Positions 1-7,731 of a stretch of DNA of 43,811 nt are shown here, one piece after another. This DNA is from Candidatus Sulfopaludibacter sp. SbA3 (GTDB lineage Bacteria; Acidobacteriota; Terriglobia; Bryobacterales; Bryobacteraceae). The position numbers and the translations under genes were made by a program. Location: assembly GCA_945893365.1 (NCBI GenBank), contig CAMDED010000056.1, positions 1 to 43,811 of the forward strand. Reading direction: 5' to 3'. Under the pieces are notes generated by a model that searched no databases, was not told the DNA's origin, and worked only from the letters and a program-made list of their open reading frames with translations. How positions within the stretch are numbered: position 1 is the stretch's first letter; each line of letters starts with the position of its first letter.

Positions 1-114
1 TGCAAGCAGTCGGGCATGTTCTGGACGGTGCGCGGAGCCAACGCCCTCCTGACACTCCGCTGCTCTCATATCAATGGCCGCTTTGAGGACTACTGGGAGG
101 CTCGGCGCGCTTGA
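1..114 (+). CDS. ISKra4-family-like transposase, C-terminal fragment (5' end outside window)
   Basis: The frame opens at base 1 and ends at TGA 112-114, giving 37 residues. The readable motifs are SGMFWTVRGANALLTLRC and GRFEDYWEARRA. A 'W-T-V-R-G-A-N-A...L-R-C...G-R-F-E-D-Y-W' tail is, from memory, typical of the C-terminus of ISKra4-type transposases. It should encode the DDE-type enzyme that moves the element. The last 44 bases overlap, antisense, the 3' end of the ceramidase-like gene. Family assignment rests on this short tail only, and another related transposase family is possible. Confidence 0.6.
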   Translation, partial: CKQSGMFWTVRGANALLTLRCSHINGRFEDYWEARRA

Positions 115-1534
115 TTAACGATCCTTCATCATTTCCATCTCGCGCACCCTGGCGGGCGGGCCTGAGAGCGGCGTCGAGCGCGCCCCGCATCACCCGTTCG
201 CAATCGGGAAACGCCACCCAGCAGTAGTGGTCGTCGTAACCTTCGGCGGCCGATTCCGCGGTTGGGATATAGCCCGGAGCGCATTCGCCGTACGCTGGCG
301 TCATGACGAAAGAGTCGGGGCGCATCTGCTGCGCCCAAAGCTGGTATTGGACGAAAGACTCGGCCGGCATGAGCACCAGGTGCGCCGCGCCGAAGTCAAT
401 GGACGGTACGTCGATCGCAGGACCCGCGTCCAGGCGCTTGCGCCAACTTAGGCCCAGCGCCGCCTGGTACTTCACGCGAAAGGGCTCGGACGGACTGGCG
501 ATCTGTTTTTTCATCTCGTCGAGCGAGAAACCGGGAGTCTCGCGCGGTGCGAATTTCATCGAGCCGCAACGGAACCCGATGCTTTCGAGCGGATGTTTTT
601 TCGTCGCCTCCCAGGCGGCCGCCATGCCTTTGTAAAGACGGTCGGCGAGGATGGGACGGTTCTTCGGATCTCCGTCGTTGAACGCGCCCGCCATGATGTC
701 GCCGGCGCATCCCGACAAATAGATCTGCGGCACGTCCGGAAAATCCATCTGCCGCCGGGCGCGCGCGATGCCGGGGAAATCCGCCGACAAGTCGCCCTTG
801 CCGTAGTAACTCATGGGGTGGGTCGCGAAACAGTGTACGGCGGCCACGGGCCGATCGCCTGCCCAAAAGCTGAGCGTCTTCAGCATTGGATCGACCAACC
901 CAACGGGCATTGCGCGAATCGCGGCGTCGCGCGTAGCGCTCGTCCGGCCGAAGGAAACCTTTCCATCCGCGGTTACGTAGCGGCGGTTCGAAGCGACCTC
1001 GTCCACTCTGCCTTCTCCACACCCGATCTGCGTGATGGCCCTCGCGCCGGCGAGCGACGATCGAAGCGCGCGCGACACATTTTGAAGCGCCTTTTCGCTC
1101 GATTTCGGATCGCAAAGATCGCCATCCGCGCGGTGGGCTTTGAGCAGCCGCTGCGCGACGATATCGACATACGGCGCGTCGTGTTGATGAACGCAGGAGA
1201 CCAGCACCCGCTGCCTGGTGGTGCCCGCGGCCTTCGCCAGAACGGATCTCCAGCGCTCGTACGATTCATTGCGCACCTCGCACCAATCGAGAGCCGCCAG
1301 GACGACGGGCTCGCGGGCTCCAAGAAGAACGAGACCTTTCGCAAACAGGGGATCCGCTACCGACCGGCTGCGCACGCCGCTCAGCATAGGCGTTCCCACG
1401 GGTGGAGTAATGTCGGCGTTGAAAAACGCCAGACGGAACCCATCTTTCGGCACGGCCGCGCGAGCGGACCGGGCGGCGTACAGCGCTCCGGCACAGGAGG
1501 CGAGAATCTCTCTTCTGGCGATCCGACTGGGCAT
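71..1534 (-). CDS. Neutral/alkaline ceramidase-like secreted hydrolase, C-terminus replaced by IS sequence
   Basis: About 487 residues from the ATG at 1534, chosen because it is followed by a Tat/Sec-like signal (MPSRIARREILASCAGALYA, cleavage near ARSARA). An in-frame upstream extension to 1618 has no such signal. The mature protein opens with the neutral-ceramidase-type block FFNADITPPVGTPM. It has candidate zinc-site histidines in SCVHQHDAPY and in HCFATHPMSYYGKGD, and the SGCAGDIMAG block. Members hydrolyse amide bonds of ceramides or related lipids, but the short bacterial relatives are mostly uncharacterised, so the substrate is unknown. The last about 25 residues (bases 71-149) appear to be encoded by the adjoining insertion sequence, and the gene overlaps the transposase antisense. 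The lost native tail is probably short, because homology continues to about GALDAALR. Confidence 0.75.
   Translation of the reverse strand: MPSRIARREILASCAGALYAARSARAAVPKDGFRLAFFNADITPPVGTPMLSGVRSRSVADPLFAKGLVLLGAREPVVLAALDWCEVRNESYERWRSVLAKAAGTTRQRVLVSCVHQHDAPYVDIVAQRLLKAHRADGDLCDPKSSEKALQNVSRALRSSLAGARAITQIGCGEGRVDEVASNRRYVTADGKVSFGRTSATRDAAIRAMPVGLVDPMLKTLSFWAGDRPVAAVHCFATHPMSYYGKGDLSADFPGIARARRQMDFPDVPQIYLSGCAGDIMAGAFNDGDPKNRPILADRLYKGMAAAWEATKKHPLESIGFRCGSMKFAPRETPGFSLDEMKKQIASPSEPFRVKYQAALGLSWRKRLDAGPAIDVPSIDFGAAHLVLMPAESFVQYQLWAQQMRPDSFVMTPAYGECAPGYIPTAESAAEGYDDHYCWVAFPDCERVMRGALDAALRPARQGARDGNDEGSLIKRAEPPSSPQSGH
130..149 (-). repeat. Candidate right terminal inverted repeat of the insertion sequence
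   Basis: Read on the minus strand this 20-mer agrees with 43609-43628 at 15 of 20 positions, both beginning GGG. It lies 15 bases after the transposase stop, as expected for a right end. The match was found by eye, and its statistical weight is modest. Confidence 0.4.
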
Positions 1535-1901
1535 AACGGTAATCCCGATTGAAACCCGACTATCCTCAGATGATATCGTGCGACGGCGCGCCCATGTCGC
1601 CGACCAGTCACGTCCCAATCGTACACGTCAAACCCAAGTCGGCAACCGGGGCCGGATCTGCCGAGCCCAACACGGCCTGTCGTGCGGACGGTCACTGCTT
1701 GGCGGGATCCCACACCGACTGGGAAGCGATACGAGTTTGCCGACCTCCCACCTCACGTTCGAAGATGTTCCTTCCTTCATCCAGCCACACTCGCACGCAT
1801 TTGGAATCGAAACCAGCGCACGGAAGATTTTACAGCCTCCTAGGGGCTGATCTATCCCCTCAAAAGTGCGACAGCCGGGCTGAATCCCGGCTCCGCGGAT
1901 C
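1535..1901. other. Intergenic region, 367 bases, with one hairpin
   Basis: No convincing coding sequence in either strand. Open frames here lack recognisable motifs and start signals. The region should contain the promoter of the ceramidase-like gene, but no clear -35/-10 pair was seen. The notable element is the palindrome at 1873-1892, listed separately. A weaker inverted repeat (AGGGG...CCCCT) lies near 1844-1862. Confidence 0.6.
1873..1892. terminator. Perfect 7-bp hairpin, terminator or REP-like palindrome
   Basis: AGCCGGG and CCCGGCT flank the loop CTGAAT. On the minus strand the hairpin starts 10 bases after the stop of the small gene at 1902-2054, and TTTT follows seven bases after the stem, so it could terminate that gene. 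The core 'CCGG-CTGAA-CCGG' recurs imperfectly at 12508-12525, which also fits a dispersed extragenic palindrome. Confidence 0.45.
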
Positions 1902-2054
1902 CTAACCTTCGAAGAAGGCGGCGTCCTTCTCAAGGACATTACGTGTGATGAAATCCGCAACCGCGTCTTCGGTCAAGGCTGCGGGCGTTTCCGGAGCCGG
2001 GGTCTCGACGGATTCAACGGTTTCATCAGGAGCGGACTGCGGTTCGTTCGGCAT
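1902..2054 (-). CDS. Unrecognised small acidic protein, 50 residues
   Basis: The ATG at 2054 is preceded at six bases by a strong ribosome site (AGAGGT). Stop TAG is at 1904-1902. The protein starts MPNEPQSAPDETVESVETP and ends ADFITRNVLEKDAAFFEG. The first half is low-complexity and rich in Pro, Glu, Thr and Ala. The second half looks like an amphipathic helix. It has no cysteine, no signal peptide and no membrane segment. A promoter-like pair lies just upstream and a hairpin just downstream, so it looks like a self-contained transcription unit. I do not recognise a family. It could be a small regulatory or structural protein, or a precursor peptide, although no modifying enzyme is adjacent. 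Confidence 0.6.
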   Translation of the reverse strand: MPNEPQSAPDETVESVETPAPETPAALTEDAVADFITRNVLEKDAAFFEG

Positions 2055-2076
2055 GACTTCACCTCTCGCCGGTTAC

Positions 2077-2106
2077 ATCCTATCAGCTTTCGAGGGAGGT
2101 TGACAG
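2077..2106 (-). promoter_or_regulatory. Candidate sigma-70 promoter of the 50-residue gene
   Basis: On the minus strand, CTGTCA (2106-2101) and TAGGAT (2082-2077) are separated by 18 bases. Each matches four of six consensus positions. Transcription would start near 2070, giving a leader of about 15 bases that includes the ribosome site. Confidence 0.35.
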
Positions 2107-2185
2107 GCAGCGGAGGCGAGCGCCGGGCGTGCGGGAAAGACCGGTCTGCGCGGCGCGTTGAACCTGATCGAGTGCGTCCTACTTG

Positions 2186-2861
2186 ATGCTTCTAAAATCG
2201 CGTCACGCGGGCCTTGGATTCGCCCTGTTCGCTCTCGCCTCGGAGCGCGGAGAGGAGATCCGGCTCTGGCCGAACGGCTCCGGGTTCCGAGGGGGTCACC
2301 GCGGCCGAGGTCTCGAAGCCGTCGACCAATCCGAAGTACAGCGGATGGGCGGCGAACTTCACGGTGACGCACTGTCCGTCGATCTACGTTTTCGTCCCGC
2401 CGCGGAAGAAGGTGACCGGCGCGGCCGTCGTCGTGGCTCCGGGCGGCGGGCACAGGCAACTCGTCATCGAGAAAGAAGGCTGGGAGGCTGCGGACTGGTT
2501 GAATTCGAACGGAACCGCCGCCTTCGTCTTGAAGTACCCGCTGGCGAAAGCCGAAGGCTCGAAATATACGCTGCCGGAACATGTCTATGCGGACGCGGCG
2601 CGCGCCATGACCCTGGTGCGAAGCCGGGCGAAAGAGTGGGGGGTGGACCCGGCGCGTATCGGTTTCGCGGGTTTTTCGGCTGGAGGAGAAGTGGCGAGCA
2701 TGATCGAGACGAAATTCGATGCTGGGAAGCCCGACGCCGCCGACCCGGTGGAACGCGCGAGTTCGCGGCCGGATTTCAACATTCCGGTGTATCCGTGGTA
2801 CCGCCCCGGAGCCCGGATAATTCCGCTTGACAACAACGGGCGGCTATTCCAATATGAATGA
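2186..2861 (+). pseudogene. Alpha/beta-hydrolase (acetyl esterase/xylanase-associated type), frameshifted and truncated
   Basis: The N-terminal part is in one frame (MLLKSRHAGLGFALFALA..., a signal-like start, then EIRLWPNG). The rest continues in another frame from about 2275 (APGSEGVTAAEVSK...). The family reads WPNGAPGSEGV across this point, so one base has been lost around 2270-2275. The second frame carries the oxyanion-type block VVVAPGGGHR and the nucleophile elbow GFSAGGE, then stops at 2859-2861 after RPDFNIPVYPWYRPG. The Asp and His of the catalytic triad, normally in the missing C-terminal third, are absent. Related intact enzymes are secreted esterases found near glycan-degradation genes. 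It is very probably non-functional. Confidence 0.8.
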
Positions 2862-2910
2862 CATCCGTTAGCGCCGCGCGTGAACGGATCCGAGTGAGAG
2901 GCTGTCCCCG

Positions 2911-5900
2911 ATGCGCTTAGCCCTAAAAACGACCCTGTTCGTCACCTTGTTTTCGCATGCCGCCTTCGCACAGTTCACGAGCGGCATCGAAGGGACCGTT
3001 CGCGACCCGGCGCAGGCAGCCATTCAGAACGCCGAGATCGTCGTCGTCAACGAAGAAACCCGCGTCACGGTTCGCGTACACAGCAATGAAACCGGCTTGT
3101 TCCGGGTCACCCAACTGGCTCCCGGCGCATACCGCGTCGAGGTGCGGCAGTCCGGTTTCCAAACGTGGGTTCAGAACGGACTCCAACTGGAGGGCAGCGA
3201 GGTTCGCACCATTTACCCGGCGCTTCGAGTGGGCGAACAAGTGCAGACCGTGGAGGTGACGGCCGCCCTGGCCGCCGTTGAAACGGGCGTGAGCAAAGTC
3301 TCGCGCAGCATCGAGAGCAAGACCATTGAATCCGCGCCTATGGTTGGACGTAACATCTATGGCAGCGTCGCGGCGCTCGCGCCCGGAATCACCGGTTCGG
3401 GAATGTTGTTCGGGGGCGCTTCCGGCTCCGGTTCGTTGAATCAGGACAGCTTTCAAACCGAGCCCGGTTTTCAAATTAACGCCGGAGGCCAGCGTCAGGA
3501 GGCGAACGAGTATCAGATCGACGGCGCCAGCGCCAACGGAAACTCGCGGGACGGAATCGTAAACATCACACCGGAGCCGGACACCGTCGGTGAGGTTCGC
3601 GTTTCGGCCAACACCTTTTCGGCGGAGAAAGGCCGCAATAGCGGCGCGCTGATCGAGGTCTATACAAAGAGCGGAACGAACCAGTTTCACGGCACGTTCT
3701 CCGAGTTCCACAGCAACAATCGCCTGACCGCGCGCACGGTGTTCCAGAACCGGATCCCGGTCTTCCGCCGCAACGAGTTCGGCTTCACCGCCGGCGGACC
3801 GATCGTCCGCGACAGGACTTTCATTTTCGGGGGGCTTTACATCCTGCGCTCTTCCGAAGGCCGCACCGATGTCGTCCGCGTAGAGACGCCCGAATTCCGC
3901 AGCTTCGTCCAACGGACCTTCCCCAATTCGATGGCGAACCGTTTCTTCTCCCGCGCCCCATCGGCGGCCGATCCGGTGGCCGACATCTGGACCGTGTCGC
4001 GGGTCCGAACGGCTAACCCGGGCCGATTCCCCTCGACTCTCTTTCCGGACGATATGCCTGCCGTCGGCACAGCGTACGTCGATCAGAGCCCGGGGCGGCC
4101 CGCGAAGCAGTGGAATCTTCGAGTGGATCACAATTTCTCCGGCTATAAAGACCGAATCTACGGCAACTTTCTTCGCACCACGCCCGAGGGTCAACAGCCC
4201 AATGTCCGTCCCATCTATCGAGTGGTAACTCCCAACACGGGCGTCTTCGCGAAACTGAACTGGACGCGAACCATCTCGCCGAACGTCGTCAATGAGGCCT
4301 CGATGGCCTACACGCGCGCCGCGGGCGGAAACCCCGGCACAGCCGAAGATCAGGAACTTCCGAACGCTTCCATCACCGGAATCGGAGCGGGATTCAGCCA
4401 GGGTCCGCTCGGCTGGGCTCACAACAACTTCGCCTGGCGCGACGTGCTTTCCTGGATTCGCGGCGGCCACAACATCCGATTCGGCGTGGACATCGACAGA
4501 CAGCGCGGTGAACAGAATCGCTCGTTGAGCATTACCCGCCCAAACTTCACTTTCGCCAATGCCCTCGATTTCGCTCAGGATCTGCCCTTCAGCCAAAGCG
4601 GTCCGGCCGTGAATCTCCAGACCGGCCGCGCTGCCGTCGAGACCTATCGCCGCGCGCGCATGCTCTACGCCGGCGGCTTCATTCAGGACGACTGGAAGGT
4701 CGCCCGGCGCGTCACACTTAACCTGGGCATGCGATGGGACTACTTCGGCCACTGGGCGACTACGGAGAACGGGAACATTCCGTTCCCGTATTTTCGCCTC
4801 GGCTCCGGCGCCACGTTCCGCGACCAGATCGCCGCCGGCAAGATGCAGGCGATCGACAAGGGATATGTGACCGCGAACCGGCCGAACGGTTTCGCTCCCC
4901 GATTCGGTTTAGCGTGGGATGTCTTCGGCGACGGCTCCACCGCCGTTCGCGGCGGCTACGGCATTTACTACAATCGCGTCGCGAACCTATCCTATGTGAG
5001 CTTCACCGGCGAGAATCCGCCCGTTTTCGCGCTGCCGTCGTTGAGCGTGCAGGACGGCTCCCGTTTCGCATACGGGCTCGGCGGCGAGGATGGCAGGAGC
5101 TTCCCCATTCCGCCGGACCTGAGACTTCAGACCGACTCAAACGGCGGCGTGGTAGGCATTCCCGCCTCCGTCGGCGGCATGGACCTGCGGCCCGATCAGC
5201 CGCTTACGCACAACTGGTCGTTCAGCGTCCAGCGCCGCCTATTCGGCAACTTTACGGTTGAGGCCGACTATCTGGGCACTCACAGCGCGAATCTCTACAC
5301 GCAAACCAACGTCAATCGGTTCCCCGGCGATCTGTTGGTTAATAGCGGAAGGATCACGCGAGTCAACCGAAGTTTCGGCCCCATCATCTTCGGCAGCCTT
5401 TCCGGAAAATCCGACGGTCACGTCGGTAGCTTCATGCTAGCGCGCCGTTTCAGCCGGAGTTGGTCGATACGAAGTATCTACACGATCGGCAAGGCGCTCG
5501 ACTACACCAGCAGCAACGACAACGGCGTCGGCGGCGGTCAAAACGTATTTGACGCGCAGGACATCCCGGGTCAGCGCGGGCTCTCGGACTACCATGTCGG
5601 CCGGCGGCTCGCCATCGATGCCGTTTGGGAGTCGCCCGATCCCTGGAAAGCCGGGTGGAAATCGAAAGTTCTCGGCGGCTGGAATATCGCCCCCATCGTC
5701 ATCCTGCAGAGCGGCCGCCCGTTTTCCGTAGTTACTACCGCGCCCTACCCCGCGGGCGACTACAACGCCGACGGATTCAACTACGATCCGCCGAACACGC
5801 CGGCGTTCGGGAATTCCATATCCGCCGAGCGCTCGAACTTTATCGGCGGGCTCTTCCCGGCGTCTGCATTCCCCCGGCCGGCGCCGGGCACTCAGGGAAA

Positions 5901-6147
5901 CCTCGGTCGCAATACGTTCGACGGTCCCGGCCTGGCGAACGTGAACCTGGGTATGATCAAAGGCACGAAAATTCCGTGGTTCACATCCGAAGGGGCCAAG
6001 TTCGAGATCCGCGCCGAGATCTTCAACGTGCTCAACCGCGTGAATCTCACCCAGCCGAACGGCGACCTCGCAAGCGGTTTATTCGGCAGGTCCACCGGCC
6101 AGTCCTTGCCGCGCTCCGTTCAATTCGGATTGCGCCTACAGTATTGA
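2911..6147 (+). CDS. Oar-type TonB-dependent outer-membrane receptor
   Basis: 1078 residues. The signal peptide is MRLALKTTLFVTLFSHAAFA. A carboxypeptidase-regulatory-like Ig-fold domain follows at about 24-110 (GIEGTVRDPAQAAIQNAEIV). A plug-like region follows (APMVGRNIYGSVAALAPG; EYQIDGASANGN), then a long beta-barrel ending in the aromatic-terminated strand SVQFGLRLQY, the usual signal for outer-membrane insertion. Proteins of this size and layout are greatly expanded in Acidobacteriota. They are thought to import large substrates by TonB-driven gating, but the substrate cannot be deduced here. The ATG has GAGAGG eight bases upstream. The stop codon overlaps the TTG start of the cytochrome gene that follows, indicating translational coupling. 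Confidence 0.9.
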   Translation: MRLALKTTLFVTLFSHAAFAQFTSGIEGTVRDPAQAAIQNAEIVVVNEETRVTVRVHSNETGLFRVTQLAPGAYRVEVRQSGFQTWVQNGLQLEGSEVRTIYPALRVGEQVQTVEVTAALAAVETGVSKVSRSIESKTIESAPMVGRNIYGSVAALAPGITGSGMLFGGASGSGSLNQDSFQTEPGFQINAGGQRQEANEYQIDGASANGNSRDGIVNITPEPDTVGEVRVSANTFSAEKGRNSGALIEVYTKSGTNQFHGTFSEFHSNNRLTARTVFQNRIPVFRRNEFGFTAGGPIVRDRTFIFGGLYILRSSEGRTDVVRVETPEFRSFVQRTFPNSMANRFFSRAPSAADPVADIWTVSRVRTANPGRFPSTLFPDDMPAVGTAYVDQSPGRPAKQWNLRVDHNFSGYKDRIYGNFLRTTPEGQQPNVRPIYRVVTPNTGVFAKLNWTRTISPNVVNEASMAYTRAAGGNPGTAEDQELPNASITGIGAGFSQGPLGWAHNNFAWRDVLSWIRGGHNIRFGVDIDRQRGEQNRSLSITRPNFTFANALDFAQDLPFSQSGPAVNLQTGRAAVETYRRARMLYAGGFIQDDWKVARRVTLNLGMRWDYFGHWATTENGNIPFPYFRLGSGATFRDQIAAGKMQAIDKGYVTANRPNGFAPRFGLAWDVFGDGSTAVRGGYGIYYNRVANLSYVSFTGENPPVFALPSLSVQDGSRFAYGLGGEDGRSFPIPPDLRLQTDSNGGVVGIPASVGGMDLRPDQPLTHNWSFSVQRRLFGNFTVEADYLGTHSANLYTQTNVNRFPGDLLVNSGRITRVNRSFGPIIFGSLSGKSDGHVGSFMLARRFSRSWSIRSIYTIGKALDYTSSNDNGVGGGQNVFDAQDIPGQRGLSDYHVGRRLAIDAVWESPDPWKAGWKSKVLGGWNIAPIVILQSGRPFSVVTTAPYPAGDYNADGFNYDPPNTPAFGNSISAERSNFIGGLFPASAFPRPAPGTQGNLGRNTFDGPGLANVNLGMIKGTKIPWFTSEGAKFEIRAEIFNVLNRVNLTQPNGDLASGLFGRSTGQSLPRSVQFGLRLQY

Positions 6148-7211
6148 CGGCGCGGTTGCCGCTATTGGCGTCGCTATGCGCGGCCGCCGTGGCGGAGGAC
6201 TTCGCCGGAGCGCAATCCTGCCGCCCGTGTCATGAAAAGCAATACGCGGCGCAATCCGCGAGCGGACACGCGCGCACGCTGCACCGCGTCGCACTGCATC
6301 CCCTGGCAAGCCGATTCGCACCCGTGGATGGGTTACTTAGGCCACCGGGGTTTCAATTCTCGTTCGAGCGCGCCGATCAGGAATTTCGCGTCAAGATCGG
6401 CGGCCGGGCTGCCGGAGGGTCGGAAATCGAAATCCCGCTCGACTGGGCATTCGGTTCGGGGGCCCACGGCGTCACCTTCGTCAGCCGCATGGGACCGGCG
6501 GCATACCTCGAACATGCCTTCACCTTCTATACCCGGGCGAACGCCTTCGACCTTACTCCCGGCCATGAGCGCCTCCCCTCGCGAACGCCGATGGAAGCCG
6601 CGGGGCAGACCTTCCCACTGCGCGGTCCCGGTTCCCCAATCCGCGGCTGTTTCCAATGCCATTCCACCGGTCCCGCCACCGTATCGCCTCGGCAGGAGAT
6701 CGTCGTCGCCGAACCCGGGGTGCGTTGCGAAGCGTGCCACGGGCCCGGCAGCGGTCACATCGAGTCGCCGGCGCGTCAATCGATCCGAAATCCTAAATCG
6801 ATGCCGGCCGAAGGAATCCTGGACTTCTGCGGTACATGCCACCGGCCCGCGGATGGGCGGGAAGCGACGAACGACTTCGCCAATCCGTGGAACGTTCGGC
6901 ACCAGCCGCCTTATCTCGAGCAAAGCAAGTGCTTCCGCGGAAGCGCCGGTGAACTGTCCTGCTTCACCTGTCATGCGCCCCACGAGCCCCTCCGCCGCAA
7001 CGATACGGCCTTCTATCGCGCCCAGTGCCTACGCTGCCACGCCAGCGGCCGGCAGCGCCCTCGGCCCGCGCCCGCCTGCTTGATGACCGGGAGCCAGCCC
7101 GACTGTATCGGCTGTCACATGCCCGCCGTCGCCGCCAATTCGCAATTACGCTTTCGCAATCATTGGATCGGGGTGTATCGCTCCGGCGAAGGCCTGGTCC
7201 CCAGACGATGA
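6144..7211 (+). CDS. Secreted seven-heme c-type cytochrome
   Basis: The best start is TTG at 6144, which overlaps the receptor stop (TATTGACGG) and opens a signal peptide (TARLPLLASLCAAAVAED). An upstream extension in this frame lies wholly inside the receptor gene. The product has 355 residues with seven CxxCH heme sites beginning at Cys 26, 169, 195, 229, 273, 295 and 321. Typical companions are CEACHGPGSGH, SCFTCHAPH and CIGCHMP. The spacing resembles the heme-rich half of the cytochrome at 23295-24881, including a GSG block (WAFGSGAHG) between hemes 1 and 2. It probably acts as a periplasmic or surface electron carrier or a heme-based enzyme. Coupling to an outer-membrane receptor suggests they work together, but the redox partner is unknown. 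Confidence 0.85.
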   Translation: MTARLPLLASLCAAAVAEDFAGAQSCRPCHEKQYAAQSASGHARTLHRVALHPLASRFAPVDGLLRPPGFQFSFERADQEFRVKIGGRAAGGSEIEIPLDWAFGSGAHGVTFVSRMGPAAYLEHAFTFYTRANAFDLTPGHERLPSRTPMEAAGQTFPLRGPGSPIRGCFQCHSTGPATVSPRQEIVVAEPGVRCEACHGPGSGHIESPARQSIRNPKSMPAEGILDFCGTCHRPADGREATNDFANPWNVRHQPPYLEQSKCFRGSAGELSCFTCHAPHEPLRRNDTAFYRAQCLRCHASGRQRPRPAPACLMTGSQPDCIGCHMPAVAANSQLRFRNHWIGVYRSGEGLVPRR

Positions 7212-7731
7212 GATAAGCGGCGGATCGGCGAAGCCCAAAAGGGGAGGTCGGCCGCGGCGACAAGGCCTGGCGATCCAAGTAGAACGTGGGCCAAAGCCGG
7301 GCCGTTGAAATCCCCGCGGATAACTCTCCCCCTGGACCGCTTGACCGGGAGAAGGGCGGTTGTGACGGGACAGTCGAGTTGAATCGCGAGTCCACCACCG
7401 GACAGTCCGTGGGATGCCGCCCAACCCCGGAAGCGGTGAGGCGTTGTTGTAATGCGGCGACTGGAACGGCGAACCTCCCGTCTCGACCAACGCGAGGGGT
7501 CCGCGGTTCGCGGGACGCCGGACAGGCTGGCGGTTCCGACACAGGCTGTCTTGTTCCGACGCGCATGTTTCGACCGCCCGATCGAAATTACATAGCGTCG
7601 TTCAGCCGGAGCGCAGAGATTTCCGCGTCAGTTCCATGCGCCGAGCCCGGAATTCGGTTCAACTCCTCTTCGCGCCGCAGACCGGCAATCGCGAAAAGTT
7701 GTACCGTTGAAGAGTGAAGGTCGATCTTCCG
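7212..7731. other. Intergenic region, 520 bases, no gene supported
   Basis: Open frames occur on both strands (for example a plus-strand frame over 7286-7717), but they have no recognisable motif, no convincing ribosome site and a composition typical of chance frames in GC-rich DNA. No terminator with a T-tract was found after the cytochrome gene. The stretch may be decayed coding or repeat DNA. Confidence 0.5.

Larger units (their letters stand above)
1..149 (+). mobile_element. 3' end of an insertion sequence (ISKra4-like), truncated by the window edge
   Basis: The segment holds the last 37 codons of a transposase, its stop at 112-114, and a candidate right-terminal inverted repeat at 130-149. 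The reverse complement of that repeat starts GGGTGCGCGAGAT and matches GGGTGTGCGACAT at 43609 at 11 of the first 13 positions. The boundary at 149 is inferred from this pairing. No target-site duplication can be tested because the other end of this copy is outside the window. Confidence 0.5.

Noticed and set aside
593-1552. A 319-codon plus-strand open frame over the ceramidase-like gene
   Set aside because: It has no motifs or ribosome site, and the opposite strand carries clear ceramidase-family blocks.
2923-4752. A 609-codon minus-strand open frame opposite the first TonB receptor gene
   Set aside because: It is the antisense shadow of a well-supported receptor, with low-complexity content and no recognised motif or start signal. 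GC-rich DNA produces such long shadows.
7146-7490. Minus-strand frame with SPFQSPHYNNASPLPG in the region after the first cytochrome
   Set aside because: The peptide looked faintly familiar as a repeat-associated hypothetical, but there is no start signal, no domain and no second copy in the window.
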